Positions 9,319-19,554 are shown, numbered from the stretch's first letter. The stretch: 64,000 bases of DNA from Pseudomonas abietaniphila (GCF_039697315.1 NZ_CP155619.1:3286001-3350000); one strand, 5' to 3'. Made by a program: numbers and translations. Notes: generated by a model not told the origin, from the sequence alone.

Positions 9319-12168
9319 TCAAGCCCCATCCATCGCTTCATTCAGCGACTTCTCAAGCTCGGCCTTGTAACGCAGGAACAAGATGGTCTGTCCTCGCGTA
9401 TCCCCCAGTATTCCCGAGAGATCCAGATCAGTGATGTAGCAGCGGTAGCGTTGAGGCTCGCTGCGCTGATCGAGAATCTGGCGGGCGACGACGCTGTACA
9501 GTTGTTCGCCGAATTCCAGCTCGGAAAACTCCATCCCGTCGCAGTACAGCGTCACGCTGACCTGGCCCGGAGAGGCTTCCTCGACGATGGCCTGAACGTC
9601 GTAAAACGGTTTGTTGGTGGGCATGACCGGCGCCAGTCGTTGCTCGATGCGCCGGGCCCGCCCGGCGCCGTCCGGGGTGATTCGGTAGTACAACGTCTCC
9701 AGCGACGAAGGCTCCAGCGGGTTATCCAGCGGCAAGAGCGCGCCACGTCGATACATCAATGACTGCAGGAAGCGCTGCAACGGCATCATCAGGCTGGATT
9801 CGTCGTGATACGGCAAACGCTGATGCCAGAGCGCGTTATGTTCATCGAGTACGTACAGATCGGCCTGCGGCTCGTTGATCCGGTAGAACACCTGAATGCA
9901 TTCAGGCTGGCCGTGAGGAATGATCAGCGACAGGTCGTTGTCATCGAGCGCTTGCGGGTCGAGGTGGATCGGGCTGTAGGTCGGTAATTCTTCGCCCAGG
10001 TATTCGTAAAGCGCCGTCAGGGTGTCGATCGCAACGTGGCTGACTTGCCCCGGCTTCATTTCCAGCACGTGATAGTGGTGCTGGACCTGAATCAGATAAC
10101 GATGATTCAGGTTTCGAGCCAGCAGCAATTGCGCCGTATTGACCAGCTCCTCGACCCTTTGCGCAATCGCAGGCGCCCGGTTGTGGCAGAAGCAGCGCAC
10201 GCGGATGACCGGCTGAGGTGATCTTTCAGGCAAGTTGTTGAGCAACTCGGTGAGACAGTCGAGCAGCGCATGCGGGCCGTCAAAGCGACTGACCAGCACC
10301 TCGTTCCAGCTGTTGAGCGTGATCTGGTCGAAGGTCAGCACCAGGTTTTCCCGAACCCCGGCATAGCTCAACGAGTCAGTGCGCTCGGTGGTCATCAGGA
10401 TGTTCAGGTCTTTGTGGTGCTTGAGCGGGTCAACGCCTACGTTGACCAGCAGCAGGATTTCGCTGGGCACGCTCGGCTTGAGCAGCACGTCTTCGTGAAC
10501 CATGCCCAGCGGCGTCGGAATGCTGTGTTGCAAGGCACCCTGAAGATTGAACAGCTCGAACTCGGTCAGATCGCTCGCGCCTGGGTGCAGTGCGAGTCGG
10601 GTGCTGCTGTCGATCACGTTATTGCGATGGCACCAGGCCAGAAGCTCCAGCAGTTCGCGGCTGCGCTTGATCGGCGCGAAGGTTTCCCACTCATGGGCGC
10701 CAAGGTTGCCGTTGTACAAACCCCACTGGTATTTGCCTGGCTCACGCTTGTTCGGCGATTGCACCAGCGTCAGTGTGTCCTCGGCCAAGTCCGGAGAAAT
10801 GCCCGGATTGACGAATTCGACTTTGCCCGCCTTGCGCTCGAACGCGGCATACAGTCGACGGCCGAGCACATTCAGGTCGCGCTTGTTGATGGAACTGATC
10901 GCGTTTTGCGTGCGAGCGAATTGCGTCAGGAAGCGATAGCTGTAATTGAGCTCGCTGACCAATGCACGGCGCTCGCTGGACACCTGCCGCACCTTCCACT
11001 GGCTGCGACTGTCGAGCAGGGCAAGCTGACGCTCGTCCCATTTCCATTCTTTAGCCAGACGCTCCAGCAACAGGCGCTGCCAGCTCGTGGTTCGCTGGCG
11101 CGGCAAGCCGGTGAGCTTCTTGTTGACCTTGAGGTAAAGGCTGCGTCTGACCAGTTCCAGTCGTTCCGGCTCGCCCCGGTCGCGTAGGTATTCCTCGATC
11201 CGGCGGTACACCATCATGTAAGGATCGAGTTCGTCCAGGTCGACGTTGTTGGCGAACACCTGCTGTTTGAAGCGCATGCTCAAGCACTGTACCTGAGGGT
11301 GTTCGCTGGCGTAGACCTCGGTCAGCAACAGCTTGAGCACGGACTTGTAGGGTGACTCTATGCCCTTGAACAGCTGCCAGAGCCCAGCCCCGATGAACTC
11401 GCCGGGCGGAATGCGCGACATGTTGCCCAGATCGAGCACTTCGTCTTCTCGAATGAAGCGCTTGGACAGAAGCGTATGGGTGTACTCGGCGTAACGCGTC
11501 TCTTCGTAGACGGGCACCAGCCACCAGATGGGGGTGCGGCCCGCCAGCCAGATCGCCGTGCGATAGAACTCGTCGAGTAGCAGGTAGTGCTGCGTCGTCC
11601 CGCAATCTTCGCCGCTCAACTGTGCATCGCGCTCGCCCAGTACAAACCGCTCAGGGTCGATCAGGAAAAAGTGCGCCTCGGCGCCCATCGTCGCCGCCCA
11701 GGTTTCCAGCGCCTGGCATTTTTTGCGCAGTTCGGTGACTTCTTCGGGCGACAGGTTGGTGTCGTGGCAGACCCAGACGTCCATGTCGCTCTGATCGGCC
11801 TGCGCCAGCGTTCCCAGGCTGCCCATCAGGAAGATGCCGTGGATGGGTTGTGGAGGATTGCCGCGACGTGGTTTGTACGAGAACGAGCGCGTCAGGCGCT
11901 GCGCTTCGGCCAGCGCCTGCGCGTCGGGCTCGTAGTGGGATACGCCAGCAGGCGTCGCCCCCGAGACATAGCCGGGCAGCAGGGGATGGTTGACGTGAAA
12001 AAACAGCGGCAACAGGGCCAGCACGGACTGTTGGCGAGTGGACAAACCTTCGTTGGCGCGCGCGAGCCGCCCTTCATTGAGGGTCAGGAAGCGGTTGCGC
12101 AACTGGCTGAGGACCTTGCGGTCGATGCCCTCATCCAGATCGGGGCGAATTTCGAAACTACGCGTCAT
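9319..12168 (-). CDS. cyaA: Class I adenylate cyclase CyaA
   Basis: The protein has 949 residues, the normal class I length. The N-terminal nucleotidyltransferase-like catalytic domain holds FLMGSLGTLAQADQSDMDVW (about 113-132), the GS...DxDxW signature that binds ATP and metal. The C-terminal half corresponds to the glucose/PTS-responsive regulatory region of the E. coli enzyme, which is long and alpha-rich. It makes cAMP for Vfr/CRP-type regulators. Unlike E. coli, cyaY is on the other side of the lptM operon rather than directly divergent. An ATG at 12168 is preceded by a purine-rich stretch. It is a single gene, ending at REPIN A. Confidence 0.95.
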   Translation of the reverse strand: MTRSFEIRPDLDEGIDRKVLSQLRNRFLTLNEGRLARANEGLSTRQQSVLALLPLFFHVNHPLLPGYVSGATPAGVSHYEPDAQALAEAQRLTRSFSYKPRRGNPPQPIHGIFLMGSLGTLAQADQSDMDVWVCHDTNLSPEEVTELRKKCQALETWAATMGAEAHFFLIDPERFVLGERDAQLSGEDCGTTQHYLLLDEFYRTAIWLAGRTPIWWLVPVYEETRYAEYTHTLLSKRFIREDEVLDLGNMSRIPPGEFIGAGLWQLFKGIESPYKSVLKLLLTEVYASEHPQVQCLSMRFKQQVFANNVDLDELDPYMMVYRRIEEYLRDRGEPERLELVRRSLYLKVNKKLTGLPRQRTTSWQRLLLERLAKEWKWDERQLALLDSRSQWKVRQVSSERRALVSELNYSYRFLTQFARTQNAISSINKRDLNVLGRRLYAAFERKAGKVEFVNPGISPDLAEDTLTLVQSPNKREPGKYQWGLYNGNLGAHEWETFAPIKRSRELLELLAWCHRNNVIDSSTRLALHPGASDLTEFELFNLQGALQHSIPTPLGMVHEDVLLKPSVPSEILLLVNVGVDPLKHHKDLNILMTTERTDSLSYAGVRENLVLTFDQITLNSWNEVLVSRFDGPHALLDCLTELLNNLPERSPQPVIRVRCFCHNRAPAIAQRVEELVNTAQLLLARNLNHRYLIQVQHHYHVLEMKPGQVSHVAIDTLTALYEYLGEELPTYSPIHLDPQALDDNDLSLIIPHGQPECIQVFYRINEPQADLYVLDEHNALWHQRLPYHDESSLMMPLQRFLQSLMYRRGALLPLDNPLEPSSLETLYYRITPDGAGRARRIEQRLAPVMPTNKPFYDVQAIVEEASPGQVSVTLYCDGMEFSELEFGEQLYSVVARQILDQRSEPQRYRCYITDLDLSGILGDTRGQTILFLRYKAELEKSLNEAMDGA

Positions 12169-12317
12169 CGCGACTCAAAGCCGGCGAGCGGCACTGCTGG
12201 GGTGGCGAACAAGACGACAGGAAAGAAAGGTCAGCATCAGATGGCTGCTTATAACGCGATAGCTCGTTTTTTCTGGCGCCAGAATTTTATCGGCGCAGCA
12301 TCTTATAAATGAAGGGC

Positions 12318-12360
12318 TCGCGAAACCTTTATTTCATGCGTCCTGGCAAAGGTTTCGCGA
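12318..12360. repeat. 13-bp perfect inverted repeat
   Basis: TCGCGAAACCTTT at 12318-12330 and its exact complement at 12348-12360 flank a 17-nt loop. It lies 10 bp after the TIGR02647 gene stop and 150 bp before the cyaA start. No T-tract follows on the minus strand, so it is either an atypical terminator or an operator/RNA structure in the cyaA leader. Confidence 0.6.
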
Positions 12361-12370
12361 CGCGACGATT

Positions 12371-12619
12371 TCAGGCCGCTTCCTGGGCGGTGTTCAGAAT
12401 GATCAGCAGCGATTGAGCATGCTCGGCGGCATCCAGTCCCAGACTGGTCAGGTAGCCTCCGTCGACCTGAGTCGTCAGGCCTTTTTCGAAGAGTCGTTTG
12501 GCAGCGGCAACAGCGGTGGGAGCAGCCACATGGTGGACTTTAAGGCCCTCCTGGGTATTGCGCAGATTGAACAGTGACAGGATTTCCAGTTCGGCAACCA
12601 ATTCAGGGGTAAACGACAT
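12371..12619 (-). CDS. TIGR02647 family protein (small putative DNA-binding protein)
   Basis: The protein has 82 residues and begins MSFTPELVAELEILSLFNL. The pattern is a helix, a predicted winged-helix-like middle (TAVAAAKRLFEKGLTTQVDGGYLTSLG) with the first part resembling a recognition helix and beta-wing, and a final helix. The family is restricted to gammaproteobacteria and is annotated as DNA-binding without a known target. I choose the ATG at 12619 over the longer open frame. It is upstream of cyaA on the same strand, with 202 bp and an inverted repeat between, so co-regulation is uncertain. Confidence 0.8.
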   Translation of the reverse strand: MSFTPELVAELEILSLFNLRNTQEGLKVHHVAAPTAVAAAKRLFEKGLTTQVDGGYLTSLGLDAAEHAQSLLIILNTAQEAA

Positions 12620-12824
12620 AGGTGCTCCAGACTTTTCTAATTGAAAACACGGCGAACGAATCGCAGACGTGACAGCCCCGTAGGTCAAGCGGCAGCGAGG
12701 CACCTGGAGTGTAGTTAGCGTCTGGAGATTTTGCAGAAAGTATCTGGCCGGTCGTCAGGTGGTGCGTGACGATCCCGCTTCTGCGACCTGGCAGGCATCC
12801 GTCGGCTTCAGGCCTGGCTCTGGA

Positions 12825-12916
12825 CCTGTGGGAGCGAACTTGTTCGCGATTAGTGGGTACAGTCGACGTGTCTCGGTCGCCTGGACGATTTTTCGCCAAT
12901 GAATTCGCTCCCACAG
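12825..12916. repeat. REPIN B
   Basis: CCTGTGGGAGCGAACTTGTTC at the left (20 bases shared with the family core) is answered by GAATTCGCTCCCACAG at the right; total length is about 92 bp. It fills part of the 328-bp gap 12620-12947. The remainder of that gap shows no gene or clear promoter. Confidence 0.88.
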
Positions 12917-12947
12917 CGGTGCCGCATAGCTCCAGTTAAGAAGCGCT

Positions 12948-13238
12948 TTACTCGTCTTCCAGCTTCACTCCCGGCGGCAGTTCCGGCAGCGCGCGCAGGG
13001 CTTTCTCGTACCACTCGGTGTTGAACGGGCGGTCGTCTTCGAGAATACCGTCGATCTCCACCGCCAGTACGTGCGCCATCATTTCCAGAATGTCTTCACG
13101 CTCGTAACCGACCAGGGTCAGCTTGTTGAATGTGGCTTTGGCAGCAGGCGGGTTGTCACTTTCGATCTGGTTCTCGATGGCCTGGATCAGGGTCGATTCA
13201 GCGAACTCTTCTTCGTCGTTGTCGATGCGGTCGCTCAT
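12948..13238 (-). CDS. conserved hypothetical small acidic protein
   Basis: The protein has 96 residues and is acidic at both ends. Recognisable runs are TLIQAIENQI, AKATFNKLTLVGYERED and MMAHVLAVEIDGILEDDRPFN. It is predicted all-alpha and cytoplasmic. I know it only as a conserved protein in this Pseudomonas locus and assign no function. ATG at 13238 has a GGAGT ribosome site. The gene is between REPIN B and the divergent gst. Confidence 0.75.
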   Translation of the reverse strand: MSDRIDNDEEEFAESTLIQAIENQIESDNPPAAKATFNKLTLVGYEREDILEMMAHVLAVEIDGILEDDRPFNTEWYEKALRALPELPPGVKLEDE

Positions 13239-13421
13239 GGCGGACTCCTCAGGAAAGGCCCGCAGTTTAACTGCAATCGGGCCCCGTGTGATCCGGTGCC
13301 TGCATGACGCACGTCAACGCACGTGCGCAGCGTGGTTGATAGGGTGTGTCCCGCTCTGGATCGGCCCTTACAGGCCGATGTGAGTGGCAATGATCGCTTA
13401 AGGGGCCAAGGAGGCCTGTGA

Positions 13422-14090
13422 ATGTTCAAGCTTTACGGATTCGCCGCGAGTAACTATTTCAATATGGTCAAACTGGCTTTGCTGGAGAAGCAGATCCCGT
13501 TTGAAGTCGTTTCGATGCATGGCTGCCAGAACCCGGAAACCCTCGCTGTCAGCGCGCGAGGCAAAGTCCCGGTGCTGGAGACCGCAGACGGGTTCATCAG
13601 CGAAACCGACGTGATTCTGCGTTATCTCGAAGACACCCATCCGCAGACGCCGCTTTTACCCGCCCACCCATTCGCCCGGGCGCAGGTGTGGACCATGGCC
13701 AAGGAGATCGAGCTGTATATCGAGCTGCCAGCGCGCTTGTGTTACGTCGAAGTGTTGTTTGGCGGTCGAGCGACGCCCGAGGCGCTGAAAGCCAAAGCCC
13801 GGCGGGATCTGATCAAGGGATTTGCCGCATTGGGGCGTCGCGGTCAGTTTGCGCCCTATGTGGCGGGCACCGAGTTTACGTTGGCGGACATTTACTTCAT
13901 GTACAGCGTGGACCTGGCGCAGCAGGTGGCGGAGCAGTTGTTCGGCTTGAATCTGCTGGACGAAGTCGCGGGGGCGAGGGGTTTGCTGGAAAGGCTTAAT
14001 GACCGGCGTTGTGCACAACGTGTCGCGGCAGATCGAGACGCTGATTTCCCGATTTTTCTGGAGCGTGTGCGCCCCGTCGCTGTGCCTTGA
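13422..14090 (+). CDS. Glutathione S-transferase family protein
   Basis: The protein has 222 residues. The N-terminal thioredoxin-like domain (1-78) has the start LYGFAASNYFNMVKLALLE, with a Ser/Asn pair where GSTs place the catalytic residue, then GKVPVLE with the cis-proline and the ETDVILRYLE glutathione-binding block. The C-terminal helical domain (about 88-200) contains the FTLADIYFMY N-capping box. Substrates are unknown. It is a single gene converging on argH across a shared terminator. Confidence 0.88.
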   Translation: MFKLYGFAASNYFNMVKLALLEKQIPFEVVSMHGCQNPETLAVSARGKVPVLETADGFISETDVILRYLEDTHPQTPLLPAHPFARAQVWTMAKEIELYIELPARLCYVEVLFGGRATPEALKAKARRDLIKGFAALGRRGQFAPYVAGTEFTLADIYFMYSVDLAQQVAEQLFGLNLLDEVAGARGLLERLNDRRCAQRVAADRDADFPIFLERVRPVAVP

Positions 14091-14094
14091 GGGT

Positions 14095-14126
14095 AAAAGG
14101 GGCGATGACCGCAGCCATCGCCCTTT
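14095..14126. terminator. bidirectional intrinsic terminator between gst and argH
   Basis: The stem GGGCGATG/CATCGCCC is flanked by an A-run on the left and TTT on the right, 4 bp after the gst stop and about 9 bp after the argH stop. Confidence 0.8.
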
Positions 14127-14134
14127 CTGTCGAC

Positions 14135-15529
14135 CTAACGGCTAGCCAGCAATTGCTTGCCGCGTGCCACCGCAGCCTTGACCTGAGCCGGCGCGGTACC
14201 GCCGATGTGATCGCGGGCGTTGACCGAGCCTTCCAGTGTCAGCACTGCAAACACGTCCTGGTCGATCTGGTCACTGAACTGGCGCAGCTCATCCAGTGTC
14301 ATTTCCGCCAGATCTTTACCGGTTTGCACGCCGTATTTCACGGCATGCCCCACGATCTCGTGGCAATCACGGAACGGCAGGCCACGGCGAACCAGGTAGT
14401 CGGCCAGATCGGTCGCGGTCGAGAAGCCGCGCAGCGCAGCTTCACGCATGATCGCGTGCTTGGGCTTGATGGCCGGAATCATGTCGGCAAAGGCGCGCAA
14501 CGAGTCACGCAGCGTGTCGGCGGCGTCGAACAGCGGCTCTTTGTCTTCCTGATTGTCCTTGTTGTAGGCCAGCGGCTGGCCCTTCATCAAGGTCAGCAGG
14601 CCCATCAGGGCGCCGAACACGCGGCCACTCTTGCCACGCACCAGCTCGGGCACGTCCGGGTTTTTCTTTTGCGGCATGATCGAGCTGCCGGTGCAGAAGC
14701 GGTCCGGCAGATCAATGAACTGGAATTGCGCGCTGGTCCACAGCACCAGCTCTTCGGAGAAACGCGACAAGTGCATCATCGCAACGCTCGCGGCTGCGCA
14801 GAATTCGATGGCGAAGTCGCGATCCGACACGCTGTCCAGCGAGTTGCCGCCGACGGCTTCGAAGCCCAGCAACTGGCAGGTCAGCTCGCGGTCGATCGGG
14901 TAGGTCGTGCCCGCCAGCGCCGCGCTGCCCAATGGCATGCGATTGGTGCGTTTGCGGCAGTCGACCAGACGCTCGAAATCGCGGCTGAGCATTTCGAACC
15001 AGGCCAGCATGTGATGCCCGAAGGTCACCGGTTGCGCGGTCTGCAGATGGGTGAAGCCCGGCATGATCGTGTCGGCTTCGCGCTCTGCCAGGCCCAGCAG
15101 GCCTTCTTGCAAACGGGTGATCTCGGCCAGGATCAGATCGATCTCGTCACGCAGCCACAACCGAATGTCGGTCGCGACCTGGTCGTTGCGGCTGCGACCG
15201 GTGTGCAGCTTCTTGCCGGTGATACCGATGCGGTCGGTCAGACGCGCTTCGATGTTCATGTGCACGTCTTCCAGATCCACGCGCCAGTCGAAGGTGCCGG
15301 CCTCGATTTCGCCCTGAATGGTCTTCAGGCCATCGATGATGGTGTCGCGCTCGGCATCGGTCAGCACGCCGACCTTGGCCAGCATCGTGGCGTGGGCGAC
15401 GGAGCCCATGATGTCGTGGCGATAAAGGCGCTGATCGAAGGTGACGGAGGCGGTGAAGCGTGCGACGAAGGCGTCGACGGGTTCACTGAAGCGGCCGCCC
15501 CAGGACTGATTGGTCTTGTCGGTGCTCAT
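14135..15529 (-). CDS. argH: Argininosuccinate lyase ArgH
   Basis: The protein has 464 residues. It belongs to the fumarase/aspartase superfamily: the signature loop [12 protein letters not shown] carries the catalytic serine, and [13 protein letters not shown] and [10 protein letters not shown] carry substrate-binding and catalytic His residues. It splits argininosuccinate into arginine and fumarate, the last step of arginine synthesis. The ATG at 15529 gives the family N-terminus [14 protein letters not shown]. It is divergent from algZ, as in other Pseudomonas. Confidence 0.97.
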   Translation of the reverse strand: MSTDKTNQSWGGRFSEPVDAFVARFTASVTFDQRLYRHDIMGSVAHATMLAKVGVLTDAERDTIIDGLKTIQGEIEAGTFDWRVDLEDVHMNIEARLTDRIGITGKKLHTGRSRNDQVATDIRLWLRDEIDLILAEITRLQEGLLGLAEREADTIMPGFTHLQTAQPVTFGHHMLAWFEMLSRDFERLVDCRKRTNRMPLGSAALAGTTYPIDRELTCQLLGFEAVGGNSLDSVSDRDFAIEFCAAASVAMMHLSRFSEELVLWTSAQFQFIDLPDRFCTGSSIMPQKKNPDVPELVRGKSGRVFGALMGLLTLMKGQPLAYNKDNQEDKEPLFDAADTLRDSLRAFADMIPAIKPKHAIMREAALRGFSTATDLADYLVRRGLPFRDCHEIVGHAVKYGVQTGKDLAEMTLDELRQFSDQIDQDVFAVLTLEGSVNARDHIGGTAPAQVKAAVARGKQLLASR

Positions 15530-15666
15530 GGATTCGCTCGCTGCTCTGCTGATGACTGTACTGATGACGGTTTGAATGAAGAAGTGGTGCGGCCCATTTT
15601 AAAATGGCGCGGGCGATGATAACAGTATTGCCGGTTTTTTATTCCCGACAGCTTGCCGGACGGGGT

Positions 15667-16767
15667 ATGAGCGCAGAGACTGGAACCATGCAAAACGAGC
15701 GCAATAATCCGGGCCAGAGCGCTTCGCCCGGCAAAGAGTTCTTCCTTCCGGAACTGTGCCTCCCACAGGCGCTGCTGGTTCTGGTCGTGCTCGCGGAGCT
15801 GCTGGTTTTAGTGCTTGTGCTCGTAGAGCCCATGCACCCTGGTTTTGATTGGGTCAGGCTCGCGCTGATCTCGCTGTTCGTTCAGTGGATTGTGTTGCTT
15901 TCGGCCGCGCTGCTGTGCGGTTTGCGCCCCTGGCTGGCACGCCTGAATGCAGGGTTGGCAGGCACCCTGGGTTGTCTGCTGGTGGTCGCCGTGACGTTGG
16001 CGTGCACGGCGGTCACGGATTATTGCCAGTTGGTGGGCACGACATCCGACGGGGACGTTGAACGTTATCTGCGCTATTCGATGATTGCGCTGATCATGTC
16101 GGCGCTGATGTTGCGCTACTTTTATTTGCAGAGTCAGTGGCGCAAACAGCAGCAGGCAGAGCTGCGGGCCAGAATCGAATCCTTGCAGGCAAGGATCCGT
16201 CCGCACTTTCTGTTCAACACGCTCAACAGCATTGCCAGCCTGGTCACCAGCGATCCGGGCAAGGCCGAGCAGGCGGTGCTGGACCTGTCGGACCTGTTTC
16301 GCGCCAGTCTGGGCAAGCCCGGAAGCCTGACGACGTGGCGCGAAGAGCTGGCGTTGGCCAAACGTTATCTATCGATTGAGCAATATCGACTTGGCGAGCG
16401 TCTACAGTTGGACTGGGACGTCAGTGCAATTCCCGACGACTTGCCGATTCCCCAGCTAACCTTGCAGCCATTACTTGAGAACGCGTTGATCTATGGGATT
16501 GCGCCCCGCGTGGAAGGCGGGGTGGTCAGGGTCGAGGCGGACTATGAACGGGGAGTATTCATATTGCGTGTCAGTAATCCCTATGAAGAAGTCGCCCATC
16601 GGCAGGCTTCAAGCGGCACTCAACAGGCCTTGGCAAATATCGGCGCCCGCATTACGGCACTTTTTGGCCCTCTCGCGAGTCTGAGCGTGGAGCGCCGTGA
16701 CGGTCGTCACTTCACCTGTCTACGCTATCCTTGTGCGAGACTCACGCAGGAAGCCAGAGCAATATGA
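15667..16767 (+). CDS. algZ: AlgZ/FimS sensor histidine kinase (LytS type)
   Basis: The protein has 366 residues from the ATG at 15667; the frame is open to 15604, and another ATG at 15688 is possible. About four membrane segments lie between residues 35 and 150. The His_kinase domain follows with RIRPHFLFNTLNSIASL, where H180 is the phosphoacceptor, and an ATPase end with PQLTLQPLLENALIYGI. It lacks the usual G1/G2 boxes of HPK1 kinases, as is typical of the LytS group. In P. aeruginosa AlgZ acts with AlgR on alginate, type IV pili and virulence. The stop overlaps the algR ATG (ATGA), so the pair is coupled. Confidence 0.92.
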   Translation: MSAETGTMQNERNNPGQSASPGKEFFLPELCLPQALLVLVVLAELLVLVLVLVEPMHPGFDWVRLALISLFVQWIVLLSAALLCGLRPWLARLNAGLAGTLGCLLVVAVTLACTAVTDYCQLVGTTSDGDVERYLRYSMIALIMSALMLRYFYLQSQWRKQQQAELRARIESLQARIRPHFLFNTLNSIASLVTSDPGKAEQAVLDLSDLFRASLGKPGSLTTWREELALAKRYLSIEQYRLGERLQLDWDVSAIPDDLPIPQLTLQPLLENALIYGIAPRVEGGVVRVEADYERGVFILRVSNPYEEVAHRQASSGTQQALANIGARITALFGPLASLSVERRDGRHFTCLRYPCARLTQEARAI

Positions 16768-17510
16768 ATGTCCTGATCGTTGATGACGAACCCCTAGCCC
16801 GCGATCGCCTGAGCCGTCTGGTCGGTGATCTTGAGGGTTATCGGGTCCTTGAACCCAGCGCCACCAATGGCGAAGAAGCCTTGACGCTGATCGATAGTCT
16901 GAAACCCGATGTGGTGTTACTCGACATCCGCATGCCGGGTCTTGATGGGCTGCAGGTTGCAGCCAAATTATGCGAACGCGATACGCCACCTGCGGTGGTG
17001 TTCTGCACCGCTCACGATGAGTTTGCCCTGGAGGCTTTTCAGGTCAGTGCCGTGGGCTACCTGGTCAAACCGGTGCGTCCGGAGAACCTGCTTGAAGCCT
17101 TACGCAAGGCTGAACGGCCGAACCGCGTGCAGTTGGCGGCCATGACACGGCCCGCTGCCGAAAGTGGCAATGGTCCACGCAGCCATATCAGTGCGCGTAC
17201 GCGCAAAGGTATCGAGCTGATTCCGCTGGATCATGTGATCTATTTCATCGCCGACCACAAGTACGTGACCCTGCGCCACGAGGACGGCGAAGTGCTGCTC
17301 GATGAGCCACTCAAGGCGCTGGAAGACGAGTTCGGCGATCGCTTCGTGCGTATCCACCGGAACGCGCTGGTGGCGCGTGATCGCATCGAGCGCTTGCAGC
17401 GTACGCCTTTGGGGCACTTTCAGTTGTTCCTCAAAGGGCTAAACGGCGATGCGCTGATCGTCAGCCGCAGGCACGTGGCCGGCGTGCGCAAGATGATGCA
17501 GCAGCTGTAA
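16764..17510 (+). CDS. algR: AlgR response regulator (LytTR family)
   Basis: The protein has 248 residues. The N-terminal receiver domain (1-120) has the acidic pair D8-D9, the phospho-acceptor D54 in VVLLDIRMPGLDG, T/A and K104-type residues (LVKPVRPENLLEAL). The C-terminal LytTR domain (about 145-245) begins ISARTRKGIELIPLDHV and contains YVTLRHEDGEVL and FVRIHRNALVARD. It controls algD, fimU-pilin genes and rhl functions in P. aeruginosa. I start at the ATG that overlaps the algZ stop; the open frame extends upstream to 16731. A REPIN follows, then hemC. Confidence 0.95.
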   Translation: MNVLIVDDEPLARDRLSRLVGDLEGYRVLEPSATNGEEALTLIDSLKPDVVLLDIRMPGLDGLQVAAKLCERDTPPAVVFCTAHDEFALEAFQVSAVGYLVKPVRPENLLEALRKAERPNRVQLAAMTRPAAESGNGPRSHISARTRKGIELIPLDHVIYFIADHKYVTLRHEDGEVLLDEPLKALEDEFGDRFVRIHRNALVARDRIERLQRTPLGHFQLFLKGLNGDALIVSRRHVAGVRKMMQQL

Positions 17511-17545
17511 GCGCGGCGCGCGAATGTGCTGGCTGTAAACATGAT

Positions 17546-17636
17546 CTGTGGGAGCGAATTCATTCGCGATGCGGCGGTACAGCCCAAATATCTCTATCGA
17601 CCGCCCTATCTTTCGCGAATAAATTGGCTCTCACAG
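17546..17636. repeat. REPIN C
   Basis: CTGTGGGAGCGAATTCATTC at the left and TTCGCGAATAAATTGGCTC plus TCACAG at the right; 91 bp. It sits between algR and hemC and may mark the end of the algZR transcript. Confidence 0.88.
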
Positions 17637-17791
17637 GTGTGTCAGGCAACGAGCAGTCCGGAGGCGACACGCCGTCGCATGGTATCCGTGGGTCGATTGA
17701 AGCGATGATGCGCGCAGATTGAAGACAGTCGTTCGGCCGGATTGGGCCGAGCTGTTATTATCCGCCGCATTCACTCAGTACGGATTGATCC

Positions 17792-18733
17792 ATGTCCTCT
17801 CGCGAAATCCGCATCGCTACGCGCAAAAGCGCACTGGCCCTCTGGCAGGCCGAGTACGTCAAGGCTCGTCTGCAAGACGCTCATCCAGGCCTGCTCGTGA
17901 CCCTGGTTCCAATGGTCAGTCGCGGTGACAAGCTGCTGGACTCGCCGTTGTCGAAAATCGGCGGCAAGGGCCTGTTCGTCAAAGAGCTGGAAACCGCGCT
18001 GCTGGAAGACGAGGCGGACATCGCCGTGCATTCGATGAAAGACGTGCCGATGGATTTCCCCCAGGGCCTCGGGCTCTTCTGTATCTGCGAGCGGGAAGAC
18101 CCGCGCGACGCGTTCGTCTCCAACACATTCGCCAGCCTCGACGAACTGCCTGCCGGTAGCATCGTCGGCACATCGAGTCTGCGTCGTCAGACTCAGCTGC
18201 TGGCGCGCCGGCCGGATCTGAAAATCAACTTTCTCCGGGGCAACGTCAACACGCGTCTGGCCAAGCTGGACGCGGGTGAATATGACGCCATCATCCTGGC
18301 CGCTGCTGGCCTGATCCGTCTGGGATTCGAGGACCGCATCACGTCCGCCATCAGCATCGAACACAGCTTGCCTGCGGGTGGGCAAGGTGCTGTCGGCATC
18401 GAGTGCCGCAGTGTCGACACCGACCTGCATGCGCTGCTGGCCCCGCTTCATCATTCCGATACCGCCATGCGTGTGACGGCCGAACGCGCGCTCAACAAAC
18501 ACCTTAACGGTGGCTGCCAGGTGCCGATTGCCTGTTATGCGGTGTTGGAAAACGATGAGCTGTGGTTGCGTGGCCTGGTGGGCGATCCTGCGGGCAGTCT
18601 GCTCCTTCGTGCCGAGGCTCGGGCACCGCAGGCCGACGCACAGGCGTTGGGCGTTCAGGTTGCCGAGGCGCTGCTCGAACAGGGCGCCGCGAAGATTCTC
18701 AAGGCGGTGTACGGCGAGGCGGGCGAGGAGTGA
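17792..18733 (+). CDS. hemC: Porphobilinogen deaminase HemC
   Basis: The protein has 313 residues. It polymerises four porphobilinogens into hydroxymethylbilane. The dipyrromethane cofactor attaches to C242 in NGGCQVPI. Conserved arginines and the catalytic Asp lie in [16 protein letters not shown] and [13 protein letters not shown]. It is first of a four-gene operon hemC-hemD-hemX-hemY. The stop overlaps the GTG start of hemD. The 281-bp region upstream contains a REPIN and no other gene. Confidence 0.97.
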   Translation: MSSREIRIATRKSALALWQAEYVKARLQDAHPGLLVTLVPMVSRGDKLLDSPLSKIGGKGLFVKELETALLEDEADIAVHSMKDVPMDFPQGLGLFCICEREDPRDAFVSNTFASLDELPAGSIVGTSSLRRQTQLLARRPDLKINFLRGNVNTRLAKLDAGEYDAIILAAAGLIRLGFEDRITSAISIEHSLPAGGQGAVGIECRSVDTDLHALLAPLHHSDTAMRVTAERALNKHLNGGCQVPIACYAVLENDELWLRGLVGDPAGSLLLRAEARAPQADAQALGVQVAEALLEQGAAKILKAVYGEAGEE

Positions 18734-19503
18734 GGGGTTGGCGTTTGCTGCTGACGCGCCCGGCTGAAGAGTCGCAAGCGCTCGCGCAGGTGCTGGCAGA
18801 TGAAGGTGTGTTCAGCACCAGCCTGCCGCTGCTGGAGATCGAGCCGCTGCCGGTCTCTGAAGAAAATCGGTCGATCATTTACAACCTCGCGGCCTATTGC
18901 GCCGTTATTGTCGTCAGCAAGCCCGCTGCACGGTTGGGCCTGGAAATGGTCGACGAGGTCTGGCCGCAACCGCCGATGCAGGACTGGTTTACCGTCGGGG
19001 CAGCCACTGCGCAGATTCTCGATGACTATGGCCTGCGTGTATTTTTCCCCGAGCAGGGCGACGACAGTGAAGCATTGCTCGACCTTGCGCAGCTTCAGAA
19101 AGCCATTTCCGGTTACGACCCTAAAGTGCTGATCATGCGCGGCGAAGACGGTCGCGAATTGTTGGCTGAGCGCTTGCGCGAACGGGGTGTTACTGTCGAT
19201 TATCTGCCGTTGTACCGCCGTCATCGGCCGATTTATCCCGCTTTCGCCCTGCCGCAGCGGGTCGAGGCGGAACGCTTGAACGGGCTGGTGGTCAGCAGTG
19301 GACAGGGTTTTCAACATCTGCGCGAACTGGCGGGCGATGCCTGGCCTGATCTTGCGCGGTTGCCTTTATTCGTACCGAGCCCTCGGGTCGCTGAACTGGC
19401 GCGCAACGCCGGGGCTTTGACTGTAGTGGACTGCCGTGGCGCCAGTGCTTCGGCCTTGCTGGCAGCGTTGCGGGAACACCCCGAGCCTGCTTCCCAGGCG
19501 TAA
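18730..19503 (+). CDS. hemD: Uroporphyrinogen-III synthase HemD
   Basis: The protein has 257 residues. It cyclises hydroxymethylbilane with inversion of ring D. The HemD fold shows the start [26 protein letters not shown] and the conserved LPLYRR, plus the second lobe [12 protein letters not shown] choose the GTG at 18730 that overlaps the hemC stop (GTGA); the longer frame from 18562 lies inside hemC. Sequence conservation in this family is low, and position makes the call firm. Confidence 0.94.
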   Translation: MRGWRLLLTRPAEESQALAQVLADEGVFSTSLPLLEIEPLPVSEENRSIIYNLAAYCAVIVVSKPAARLGLEMVDEVWPQPPMQDWFTVGAATAQILDDYGLRVFFPEQGDDSEALLDLAQLQKAISGYDPKVLIMRGEDGRELLAERLRERGVTVDYLPLYRRHRPIYPAFALPQRVEAERLNGLVVSSGQGFQHLRELAGDAWPDLARLPLFVPSPRVAELARNAGALTVVDCRGASASALLAALREHPEPASQA

Positions 19504-19554
19504 TGATCGTCGGGTCGGATTACGCGATTACGCCCAAATGCAAAGGATGGATAC

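Noticed and set aside
14087..15619. Open frame of 510 codons opposite argH
   Set aside because: It is antisense to a complete argininosuccinate lyase, with His/Gln-rich composition and no domain.
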